Origin: Skeletonema tropicum
Taxonomy: Eukaryota; Bacillariophyta; Thalassiosirophyceae; Thalassiosirales; Thalassiosiraceae
Length of the DNA stretch: 64,000 nucleotides
Assembly (NCBI GenBank): GCA_037178625.1
Contig: CM074143.1
Location: 558,001 to 622,000 of the forward strand
Reading direction: 5' to 3'
Every line of letters begins with the position of its first letter. The first letter of the stretch is position 1. Below, piece after piece: positions 22,038 through 31,500 of the stretch. Below the pieces are notes generated by a model that did not search any database, was not told where the DNA came from, and was given only the letters and a program-made list of their open reading frames with translations. A program made the translations under genes and the position numbers.

Positions 22038-22042
22038 CTTGC
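22038..22042. repeat. Target-site duplication CTTGC, right copy
   Basis: Exact match to 17756-17760. Confidence 0.88.
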
Positions 22043-23489
22043 TAGTCGGCGCGTCATTCGTCGCATGCGACGATGCGGCGTCGCACGGATAGAAAAGCCG
22101 ATATCGAACACAAAAAGCGTCATTTTGGATAGAAACAGGTATTTTTCACCCCAACAACCAGCCAAATCTTGTTGCGACGCAGAAAATCTGGCATTACTAC
22201 GCCAATATTGGCCAATAATATGCCAATGCTTTAAGCTGAAAGACTAATAACTTTCTACTTAAATCGTTTGGAATGCATCTTCAACGTTTGTTGCTGGTGC
22301 TCCGTTCAATTGCTGCGATATTTGCTGTAATCACGCACAAACACTAAAAAATCTTGAAAAAGTGCATCTGACATGACGAATCCGAAGGCAAACCATAGCA
22401 TTATCTATCCCATACACCCTCCATCAACACTAAGAAGACATTCCGTAACCCAATTTTTCACGCTGATTCCAATTATGTAAGCTGCCCCGTCCAATTCAAA
22501 GTAGTTTTGATGATAATTGCGGGTGACGCACACACACATGAATGTCTGCACATACCGGGCATGTCATAAGATGCTCTGTTTATGTAACTTAGACAACATA
22601 ATAGTAGTATATTATTAATAACTCCTTCTATATGCTATGATACTTGTTCAGTTTACTCGGATTTATTATTTACACGCAACATCTACGCCATTATGGATTT
22701 TTATGTCGATCATTCGGCCTCTCATTTCATGAGACTTTGTAGGAAAGCCACTGATAACAGTTATACCATTTGTTCCCAACCACAGCATAAGGCGCACAAT
22801 AGATGGCTGTTGATTTAATGAGGCGAAAGGTTCCCAATTGTACATGGAAGACACGTCAATATCATGCCACAACACTCGTGTAGGCGACTGCTGGTGGGCT
22901 TCTCATAACCCACTATCAGTAGTATTCCAGGAAACCGAGAGTTGCAGTAGTCACTGTGGTAATATGAAGCAGTCCAGCTTATCAACTTTGATTATCATAT
23001 AGTAGACAAGACCTCTATGATCCATGGTGTGGTTTCAACATGTTTTGTGTCAGATATATACCACTATTGATGGAGATAAATTGTGGAAATCTTTCTTAAT
23101 CGACTCCATAGATTTGATATGTTGGATAGGCGTTGCATGAGACCCACACCCGGTTAATTAGCGCATATTCCACCCATATATATAATATTGGTCGCCGCTA
23201 CAAACTTTTTTGCTGTTTAATGGACCGCAACGACGCCTTTGTGCTACTGGCTACATGTGCTCTGCGGCGGAAGGGGATGAAAATCACCACCGCTATTGTG
23301 GTGGTCAAACGTCTCTTTGCGCTGAATATGGCGAGCCGCCGATAGAACCATTGAATTCAGCGTCAAAAAATGGTCTAGTAACTACATCATTACTTTGGAA
23401 TGTCGACATTTAATTGTGTAATGAGGGGAGTAGGATGGGAGGCCTCATGGTGCACAGCGCTTTTTTGCGCCGCAAAGAGTGATTTTGGA

Positions 23490-23543
23490 TTTGCGACGAA
23501 TGGCGCCTTTGCGACGAATGGCGCCTTTGCGACGAATGGCGCG
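23490..23543. repeat. Three tandem 18-bp units
   Basis: TTTGCGACGAATGGCGCC occurs three times in a row, the last with a final G. A related inverted motif, GCGTCATTCGTCGCA, lies at 22051-22065. Confidence 0.85.
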
Positions 23544-23870
23544 CCGACTATCTTGCAGTCGTCTGGTATAGTATGTATGCAACCCAATGCAAAACTCTTG
23601 TATTCTGCCACACTGCATTTTTTGAGTGGTGGATTCAGAATCAGAATCAGATGCATCAGATAGTCGTGGTATTTGCAAAATCTCATTCGGACATTTTCAG
23701 AAGACAGATTCATACAAAATCTCACATGGACTTTAAAGGGGCTGTCCGAGCAAACCAAATTGTGCGTACGATTTCGCTTTTCCTAGGTTAAATCGATACC
23801 CCTACGTACAATCGTGCAGTTCTCGGATTTTACTAAGTTTCAACAAAAACAAAATCATGCGTATGATTGC

Positions 23871-23910
23871 ACGATCATGCAGAAAGCCAACTCGATTTCT
23901 GCATGATCGT
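23871..23910. repeat. Perfect 15-bp hairpin
   Basis: ACGATCATGCAGAAA at 23871-23885 is exactly inverted as TTTCTGCATGATCGT at 23896-23910, with a 10-base loop. The surroundings hold further CGTACGAT/ATCGTACG variants, as in a foldback element. Confidence 0.7.
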
Positions 23911-24782
23911 ACGCTCACAACTCACAAGCACATCAAAAAAAAAGATGCCATGACAATGGCACCCCAAGTAAGGCCGCCTATCTCAGTCCATGACTATATA
24001 TATTTCACAAGGTATCGATGGCCTATCTCTTAGAAGACATATATGGCGACGTATTCGCAGCAGGGTGGCGTTTCGGCTGCTGTAGGGGCGGTGATAATAT
24101 CATTGTAATCCACTTCATTGAGATTTGAAATTAAAACAACCACCTTCCCTGCACCCATAGAAGAAGATAAACAATAATATGCACTACCCCTCCGCTACCC
24201 GTCGCTGATGATGATATGTAGTGAGAATCCGGCTGCTCGGAGTGACCATTCAAGCCCCCCCACACCTCCAAAACACCAAGAACACAAGATGTGCACAAAA
24301 TGGCAAAAATAATACGATACTCAGACACAACAATAAGCCTGTAGACGGCGGATCGAGCGGCTGTAAAGAAGTGATCTTATCAATATTATTATACATAAGA
24401 AGTGGCGGCTATTTATTGTCCAAAATATTACAATAGGGTGGATAAAAATAGCAACATCATAGACAGAAATGATATTTATGTAGCATGTATTAGTCATTTA
24501 TTTATGCGGTGTAGGCAGTAGTAATAATAATACCCTGCGGCTGAATCGTTGTATAAGGTGTTGCCTGCGATATAATTCACTGGATATTACTATTGGTAGG
24601 GTTTGGGCAACGTGGTGGCTATGAGAGTAGCGGCTATCATGGTCGATACGGATTGTCGAATCCGCCGCTGTCGTAAGGAAAAAAACGTGCAGAACGTGCA
24701 GTTGCTCGGACAGCGCTGCATGTTTTTTTGTAGCGGCTATCAAAATGATACGTACGATGCAATTTTGCTCGGACCGCACCTA

Positions 24783-25153
24783 AGGGTGGTCAATGTTTTT
24801 TATCTGAATCTGAATCTGAATCTGAAACGTTCACCTTCCTGATTTACTTATGCCTCTTTCCAATCCGCGATCATCCGGCATCAAAATTGTTGAAGATGTG
24901 ACATTTGCAACACATCATGGAGGAACGTCAACGTTTCAGATTCAGAATAAGTGGCGTTTTTGGCTCTGATTCTGAAACGTTTAATTTCGGAGAAACTCAA
25001 ATAACCCTAACCAAAGCGGCACCAAAACAACGATTAAAAAATAAGTGGCACTCAACCACACTCAAAGCCAAATCCAGCCCCCCGTACGTAGACATACTAA
25101 TTCCTAAGGCCAACGTTTCAGATTCAGATTCAGAAAAAAACATTGACCACCCT
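24783..25153. mobile_element. Tc1/mariner-like MITE with TA target duplication
   Basis: 371 bp bounded by inverted repeats of about 45 bp. The ends read AGGGTGGTCAATG and CATTGACCACCCT, each continuing into CTGAAT hexamer copies and CTGAAACGTT. TA dinucleotides flank both ends (24781-24782 and 25154-25155), the target used by Tc1/mariner transposases. A weaker inner inverted copy of the AACGTTTCAGATTC motif is present at about 24928-24990. It has no coding capacity, so it depends on a transposase elsewhere. Confidence 0.8.
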
Positions 25154-25155
25154 TA

Positions 25156-26396
25156 ATTTTAGCAGCAGAGCTGATGAGGTCCAATTGGAGCTACAAGAGC
25201 TGGCTCAGGGTTTAGAAGAACTCAAGTTAACTTTTATTTCAAGGTAGTATTTCCTGGGAGTTCCGACCTTTTTTCTTATTAACTTTTGACATCGCGTTCA
25301 TTCCTAAATCTTGTTCATCCCCGCTTCTTCATAGGATTCGGCTTGAGACCGCATGCTTCCAACTTATTCGCCTCCGAGGCACTGTTGCATGTCATATAGG
25401 TAGGTGCGAGATGCACCAACATCCTCAAGTATTCATTCCATCGGATGTACATACTTAGGTGATTCGTGATAGAAGATGGTCTTCGATTCGAGTATGTAGG
25501 GTGTCCACACAAAACGTGAATTTCACATTTCACATTGTGAATTTCACTTTGCAAAAGGAATGGATGCAAGCAAGAGATTGATGCAGAGCTGGAAGACTTA
25601 TTTTATGAGATGTCTATCGAGTGAAAGAAGTCAAAGATCAGTCGTGTGGTCGACTTCTGGCTGACGAAGTCAGACTAAGATGACTACTGGCTGATCTCTA
25701 GAGACGGATCAGGGAATGATCTACGGGTCAGCAGACGACTAAGCTGATCCCGAGCCCGAGACAAGATCGGCTGATCTAGAAGTGATCTGGCTAATCTAGC
25801 CAGAAAGTGAGACGCTGTCTGGAATCCGGAGACTCAGATAAGGATGATGTACTGGTATGTGAGAATACCAGTGGAGAGTCCTTATGGTCTGAGCGGTAAA
25901 ATTGTACCCGCGTAGCGGGCTAAGTAGCACGAGCGCCGCGAGGCTAGTAGTAATATTGCAAACCGCAAACCGCAAGAGGGTTCCTGGCAAGAGCAAGAAC
26001 CGCAAGAACACGTCATTCAGCGGAGTTCTCAGCGGCAACGCGCGCATGACAATGAATTCTTGAAGGGAATAAGTACTTATTTTTTACATAAAAATTCGTT
26101 TTTTAACCCAAAATGAGAGCATTGCTTCTCCTTCTAATAAAGCAATGCCGACGCGTCAGCAGTCTAAAACTGCATGCCGAGTGCGATGCGACCAATCATT
26201 GTGGAAAGAAAAATCTAAACCTCCAGGCAAACAAGATTACCTAGGTACGTGGCGTGGTCGTGATTCGCAAGAATGATATGCATCACATATTTCCTGTGTA
26301 AGTACCTACTTACATAACTCCTACTTATGTTCTTTGCGTTCTCCTCACTCTACCTGTTCTTTGTGTTGTCATGTACGATACTTTGTACAAAACCTC
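25156..26396. other. Intergenic, no gene seen
   Basis: Only short open frames. 25600-25800 is unusually rich in CTGATC/GATCT words. A small hairpin (ACTGGTAT/ATACCAGT) is at 25851-25872. The last 100 bp should hold the promoter of the gene starting near 26397. Confidence 0.4.
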
Positions 26397-26933
26397 ATGC
26401 TCACATACAAAGAGATGGCAATTGGAGACTTTGAAAACAACGGCTGCCGCGACGGCAACAGGAGAGGCAGCGCTACTGATGATACTGATTCTTCGACCAC
26501 CATCGAGGCTTCCAATTCCAACCCCATGATGAAACGTGCGAAGGTCAAATCTGTCGCATTTTCAGACGTAAGCGAGTTGACCTTGGTGCCTTCGAAGTCT
26601 GAGCAAGATATCTCTTCAGCATGGTACTCAGAGGAAGATAAGAATAACCAAATGAGGATGGTCCTACGCAATGCAGCCGAGGTGTCAAGAGTACTTGAAA
26701 CAGGACAGGCTCTTAAACACGAAGACTTATGCGAGACTGTTGGAATCGAAAACTTCATGGCCCCCCCTCTGATGCGTATGTCCAGGATTGAAATTGAAAG
26801 ACACGCTCAGAGCATCATCTTTGCACAAACTAGGTTTGATGATCCGGCTCTACTCTCACGACTCTCAAAGAGAAGTTCTTTACCTTCACGACAACGTGCT
26901 TATGAGAGGGCGATGAGATTGAGTCAATTTTGA
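26397..26933 (+). CDS. Small conserved diatom-type protein, function unknown
   Basis: 178 aa from the ATG at 26397; a second ATG at 26415 (MAIGDF) is equally possible. After a Ser/Thr/Asp-rich head comes VKSVAFSDVSELTLVPSKSE, then SSAWYSEED, then a helical segment and a tail with ERHAQSIIFAQ. The pattern 'basic - V.F..VSE - hydrophobic - WYS.ED - cationic helix - HA..I..AQ' is one I associate with a large uncharacterised stramenopile/diatom family, with no known biochemical role. No membrane segment. Single exon. Confidence 0.65.
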   Translation: MLTYKEMAIGDFENNGCRDGNRRGSATDDTDSSTTIEASNSNPMMKRAKVKSVAFSDVSELTLVPSKSEQDISSAWYSEEDKNNQMRMVLRNAAEVSRVLETGQALKHEDLCETVGIENFMAPPLMRMSRIEIERHAQSIIFAQTRFDDPALLSRLSKRSSLPSRQRAYERAMRLSQF

Positions 26934-27848
26934 ACTGTGAATATGTCAACATAAGTTTGTTAAGTTAATCTGAATCACTGTTTGACCATACGATTTCACA
27001 AGATGCGATACCCTCTCTACTTCATTTTCCTCCTTGAATACCTCGACCTTTTGAGATCGGCCTCATTCACAACAGCCTTCTTCTCCTTTGGCATCGTCTT
27101 GTTACGAATCAGTGATTCTCAGTCTGATTACTGATTACGTTTACTACACTACATTTGCAGTAGTCTTGGCTATGGCCTTCATTACCGGCACTGTGGCGGC
27201 TTCAAGCCTCTTTTTATCTTTTCCCCATGGAAGGCGCATTGGTGGGTTTCAACGGTGCCTCCAATGCCGACACAATGAACAGCTTCTAGTGGCCCATTCT
27301 ACAAGAACAGCTGTGAAGGTAAAAACTCGTAGATGACATGATTTGGTCGAATTCGTAGCACCACAGTCAAGCATAAAATCGTATCAAACGCTGTCTAAAT
27401 CAAATGAACCACAACTAGAGGTCCACATTATAATCACTGACATGTACATAGAAGCATACGGATAGCGCATGAGAAGGTATGGATCAGCCTCACAGATGAC
27501 CTAATGTAGTCAAACTCATCAATCTGAGAGGTCCAATTGGATTGGCTGGTTCACAAAACTCTACATTTCGTGTCTCTCTCCGTGAATATGCGCATGGGTC
27601 GCTTCTGAAGAAAAAAGTTGACAAAGATTGTGTACACGCACATTTGCACTGCTCAGACGGCTAGCGTCCGAAGAAGCCATGCTACAGCCTCGTAGCTAAT
27701 GGGCTTGCTAGCAGCGAACCATTTCGTACTTCTAGTTGTCAAAATACACATGAGCCTATTCTAATGGCCCAAAAGAGTTGGAGGCGATCCATAACAAGCA
27801 CATTAGGGCCCATAATATTCGGCGGAGAGAGTATACAAGCACATTTGT
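26934..27848. other. Intergenic with degraded repeat
   Basis: No ATG-initiated gene supported. From about 27640 it contains the first, most diverged copy of the ~180-bp repeat seen again at 28636 and 28827 (shared CACTGC.CAGACGG..AGCGT and CTACAGCCTCGTA). Confidence 0.4.
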
Positions 27849-27906
27849 AGTGAACTGGTGAAACCAACTCTTGGGAATTGATCATGTAATCACGTTCTAT
27901 TTGATT
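27849..27906. repeat. 58-bp direct repeat, left copy
   Basis: Identical to 28414-28471. The two copies bracket a frameshifted ORF. The left copy also begins a perfect hairpin: GATCATGTAATCACG (27880-27894) pairs with CGTGATTACATGATC (27907-27921). Confidence 0.9.
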
Positions 27907-27982
27907 CGTGATTACATGATCAAGAGTAGATGTTGTACTCATCGACTAAGAACTCGATGCCCTCATCATCATGGGTAGCCAA

Positions 27983-28383
27983 TTAAGCAACGTTGCCAAA
28001 TATGCGGACAAGGGCGTCTTTTATTCCCTCTTTTGATCCAAGAACCGTATCACGGCTGTCAATTTGGCGACATTGTTCCTCGCGAGCATCGGCTACATCT
28101 GCACAGCCAAGAGATGCATCTTGTTGGATTTCCGCGGGGTAGGATGGAATGTATATTTGTACTTTGTTTCCATCTCACAATTGTCGGCGAAGAAACATTA
28201 CATATTGGCATCGGTGCAGTCAACAGGAGCACTGATGACACTGCATATCTTTTCCATGTTGGTGAGAACTTTCCTAGCTTCGGTTTCGGTGTATTTTCCC
28301 TCATTGTCGGCAATGGGGGCCAAGCGGTTGGTGAGGCTGATAATGTCAGCTCTAGCTTGAAGCCGCTTGTTGTCAGTAGTCAT
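27983..28383 (-). pseudogene. Frameshifted ORF between 58-bp direct repeats
   Basis: Reading leftward from the ATG at 28383, a coding-like frame begins MTTDNKRLQARADIISLTNR and reaches a stop after 61 codons. A second frame, displaced by one register, then runs to a stop at 27985 and has equally coding-like composition (YPAEIQQDASLG; GSKEGIKDALVRIFGNVA). The two would make a soluble helical protein of about 130 aa if joined. No plausible GT-AG intron of normal size bridges them, so a frameshift is likely. I do not recognise the family. Flanking 58-bp direct repeats suggest the copy arrived or duplicated as a unit. Confidence 0.45.
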
Positions 28384-28413
28384 TGTTAAACATTAAAAGG
28401 ATCAAATAGAACT

Positions 28414-28471
28414 AGTGAACTGGTGAAACCAACTCTTGGGAATTGATCATGTAATCACGTTCTATTTGATT
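28414..28471. repeat. 58-bp direct repeat, right copy
   Basis: Exact copy of 27849-27906. It is preceded at 28401 by ATCAAATAGAAC, the reverse complement of GTTCTATTTGAT inside the repeat. Confidence 0.9.
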
Positions 28472-28635
28472 TATGTGCTACTGTTTGAGTACTAGAGAGG
28501 TTGGTTGCCGCGATGCAAAAGCGTCACTCGAATGGTCGGGTTCGCAGAACTTGGGCAGGCAAGGTGTCAGCTTTTCGGAACAGATGTTGGCTTGGTCTGA
28601 TCATATCAGACAGCAGACAGTCACATCAATAATTT

Positions 28636-28975
28636 GCACTGCCCAGACGGTTAGCGTGCATAGAAGCCATCCTACAGCCTCGTAGCTGATATGAGAGGTC
28701 CAGTGTGGGCTGGCCAGCAGCACCACATTCTATCAAATCGTATCAATCGTCGTCAATACTTGCATGAGCCGTTTGTAGTGGCCCATTATAGTCGGCGGGG
28801 ATAGTATACAAACGCATTTCCACTGCCACTGCTCAGACGGTTGGCGTGCATAGAAGCTATGCTACAGCCTCGTACATGGCTGATATGAGAGGTCCAGTGT
28901 GGGCTGGCCTGCAGCACCACATTCTACCAAATCGTATCTATCGTGGCCCATTTTCGTCGGCGAAGATTGCACAGA
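28636..28975. repeat. Two degenerate ~180-bp repeat units
   Basis: Units at about 28636-28811 and 28827-28975 share CAGACGGTT.GCGTGCATAG, GAGAGGTCCAGTGTGGGCTG, GCAGCACCACATTCTA and TCGTCGGCG in the same order. A third, more diverged copy is at about 27640-27850, and short matches (GCAGCACCACATT) recur near 60483 and 60657. Confidence 0.75.
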
Positions 28976-29093
28976 TGGTAATTGTTCAAAGAAGGTCTGC
29001 TGCAGCAGATTGTCTCGTTTCAGTCACGAAGTCACAGGCTACTTACGTTGAGTGAAAAGCCAAAGCACGAAACAAAGAATATTCAAAGACTTC

Positions 29094-30038
29094 ATGACGA
29101 TGGCGACAGATTTAGCAGAGAGCGGCACGAGCAGCTGTGCTTGCTGTGGAGTCACAGCGGACGATAATGGCATCAATCTAAAACTGTGCACCGCTTGCAA
29201 ACTCGTCCGATATTGCGGTGTCAAGTGTCAAAAAGAGCATAGAAGACATCATAAAGAAGAATGCAAGAAGCGGATGGCAGAACTACGTGATGAAATTTTG
29301 TTCCGGCAACCCGAAAGCAGTTACCTTGGGGATTGTCCTATTTGCTTTTTACCGCATCCGCTTTGGGCAGGGGCAGGAGAGCGACAATATTCATCTTTAA
29401 CTCCGTGCTGCAGTAAATTAATATGTAAAGGATGCACCTATGCCGACCAGAATCGCATGATTGACGCAAGGCAAGAATTGAAGTGCGCATTCTGTCGGCA
29501 ATCACAGGTGGTGTCGTTAGCAGAAGCTAACTTGAAAAAAAGGGAAAGGGCCGAAGCGAATGATCCGATTGCGCTTAGAGAAGTTGGAGGATTCCATCTC
29601 AATGATGGGAATTATTCTGGTGCTTTCGATTGTTTTACCAAAGCAGCTAAATTGGGTGATGCAAAGTCTCATTATCACTTATCTACCATGTACTTGAATG
29701 GTGTTGGTGTGGAGAACAATAAGACAAAGGAAGTTTACCACTTGGAAGAGGCTGCCATCGGAGGTCATGTAGTATCCAGATTCAATCTCGGAATGGAAGA
29801 GATTAGCAAAGGTGATAATGGGAGGGCTGTGAAGCATTTTATCATCGCTGCAAATCATGGCGATGATGATGCAATTGATCAGCTCAGGGGAATGTACTCC
29901 AGGGGTCTGGTTACAAACGGGGAGTTTGCAGCTGCACTTCGATCCCATCAGGCTGCTGTAGATGCAACGAAAAGTCCACATAGGGATGAAGCGGATCGAA
30001 TGATTGATGCATGGAGAGCATTGGGTCGACATTATTAG
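29094..30038 (+). CDS. MYND zinc-finger / RING-like / Sel1-repeat protein
   Basis: 314 aa from the ATG at 29094; the frame extends further left only from a GTG. Residues 15-57 are a MYND finger (CACCG...CTACK..RYCGVKCQ...HRRHHKEEC). Residues 81-134 have paired cysteines (CPIC ... CC..LIC.GC ... CAFC) like a RING-type finger. About 155-270 contains Sel1/TPR-like repeats (GAFDCFTKAAKLGDAKSHYH; KHFIIAANHGDDDAIDQL). This combination is common in diatoms. MYND fingers bind proline-rich partners, RING fingers often recruit E2 enzymes, and Sel1 repeats are adaptors, so a ubiquitin-ligase adaptor is possible. The RING lacks an obvious His ligand, and activity is uncertain. Confidence 0.82.
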   Translation: MTMATDLAESGTSSCACCGVTADDNGINLKLCTACKLVRYCGVKCQKEHRRHHKEECKKRMAELRDEILFRQPESSYLGDCPICFLPHPLWAGAGERQYSSLTPCCSKLICKGCTYADQNRMIDARQELKCAFCRQSQVVSLAEANLKKRERAEANDPIALREVGGFHLNDGNYSGAFDCFTKAAKLGDAKSHYHLSTMYLNGVGVENNKTKEVYHLEEAAIGGHVVSRFNLGMEEISKGDNGRAVKHFIIAANHGDDDAIDQLRGMYSRGLVTNGEFAAALRSHQAAVDATKSPHRDEADRMIDAWRALGRHY

Positions 30039-30072
30039 ACACGACCATAAACTTAAGTCGAAGAGTAAGGAG

Positions 30073-30432
30073 GAGGTTGGGTTTGGCAACAAGGATATTC
30101 AATTGAATTGGATCAATGTGGAAGAGCTTAACATAGAGGCAAAACATAGAGGATTAATCTTTCTTTCTTGAAACACTCTCCGACTTTACGTGCATTGCTG
30201 AAACACTATGTTAAGTATTGTAAGTAAGGAGCATATGCATGCCAAGCCGCCAAGGAGGTTGGGTTTGGCAACAAGGATATTCAATTGGATTGGATCTATG
30301 TGGAAGAGCTTAACATAGAGGCTTAACATAGAGGATTAATCTTTTGTTCTTGAAACACTCTCCTACTTTACATGCATTGCTTAAACACTCTAAGTATTAT
30401 AAGTAAGGAGCATATGTATGCCAAGCCGCCAA
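30073..30432. repeat. Tandem duplication of a ~180-bp unit
   Basis: Unit 1 (30073-30253) and unit 2 (30254-30432) share GGAGGTTGGGTTTGGCAACA, GTGGAAGAGCTTAACATAGA, GGATTAATCTTT and GTAAGGAGCATATG.ATGCCA with few mismatches. It lies just after the MYND gene, so the 3' UTR was probably duplicated. Confidence 0.85.
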
Positions 30433-31500
30433 AGAAGCATAAGAGAACTCTTCTTTCGCTGGAGTCACTGGAGTGATACTCAGGGCAACATCATATACTA
30501 TGTTTACCGTCATAATCAGTTAATCTGCCGTAATGTAGTCTCACCCTACAACTACAACGTACTTAGCATACTTGCGTTGCTAAATTCATTGTCAACGAAA
30601 TCAAAAAGAGAAACAAAATATATATGTTGCACAAACAAAGGCTTCGATTTCGATGGGTCAACAGATAATGTACTCATGTGGCTGGCACTGACGAGTCAAG
30701 TCCATACCTTTTCCCTTCAAATAGACAAGTCATGTCCATATCTTTCCTTCAAATGATCAAGTTCTGGCTGAACGTTGTTTGTTGTTTGACCCTTGGTTTG
30801 AGCCTGGGCCTCCCTCTCTCTGTAAAGTTCACGGGGACGACCCAACTCCCATGCAACAGACGAAGTCCCTGCTCAATCAGAAAAGGAGCGCTGCATCGCT
30901 GGCTGTTGGGGATTCAACACTTCCAAGCCACCACCCAAAGGCACGCACCTCCCAAGCGAAAGAAAAAGAAGCCGTCAACTTGAGGCCACATGCCGGCCAG
31001 TCTTTTAGTGTAAGCAGATGCACTCTCATTATTTGGTTTCGAACGCTCCGGCGTTTAAGAGAAGCTCCCAGCTTCTATATACGGGGGCACCCGTCTTGCT
31101 GTCTGGCAATCCTTAAGAAAGTGAGATGAAGTACTCGGTACTAAGTCGGCAACGTGTACTGAGTTCACACGTAACATTAGCTTCTCCGGCGTTCTTCTTT
31201 GGCAGGTACATCAGTAATTATCGGGGCAGCCGGCGAAGTCCATTTGCATTTTTTCACTTACTTCCGTTCCTCGCCTCTCGATAGTTCACATTCCTCAATC
31301 GTTTGATTCAAATCATCAAGGGCACTTCATTCCTTCCTCACTCCATCCATCTCATTGTTGTGCTATTGCAGTCGGTTGAGGCTACATATTGGCATTGGCA
31401 ACACACAACTTGAGAGGGAAGAAGACGTCTCTACAGACATCGAGATACTTATTATTCATTCACTTCCAGAAAGCAGAGTTACACCACACCAAACCAAATC
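30433..31500. other. Upstream region of the sulfotransferase fusion gene
   Basis: No gene that I can support. A basic 80-residue frame at about 30850-31129 has an ATG but no recognisable motif. The last few hundred bases should include the promoter and 5' UTR of the next gene. Confidence 0.35.

Larger units (their letters stand above)
22043..24780. other. Repeat-rich intergenic DNA
   Basis: No supported gene. Contents: a 16-bp palindrome TCGTCGCATGCGACGA (22058-22073); a stretch at 22450-22700 resembling the Lhcx alpha spacer; three 18-bp tandem copies of TTTGCGACGAATGGCGCC (23490-23543); a hairpin with 15-bp arms (23871-23885 and 23896-23910); and a 13-bp inverted pair, GCTGTCCGAGCAA near 23741 and TTGCTCGGACAGC near 24702. 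Confidence 0.45.

Noticed and set aside
25880..26040. GC-rich stretch near 25.9 kb as a possible bacterial insert or structured RNA
   Set aside because: Short, with no gene or RNA family pattern that I can recognise.
27088..27336. 82-codon frame after the small diatom protein
   Set aside because: Begins only at a non-ATG codon and shows no motif.
30779..31129. 116-codon frame upstream of the sulfotransferase fusion
   Set aside because: Low complexity and no motif; more likely upstream noncoding DNA.
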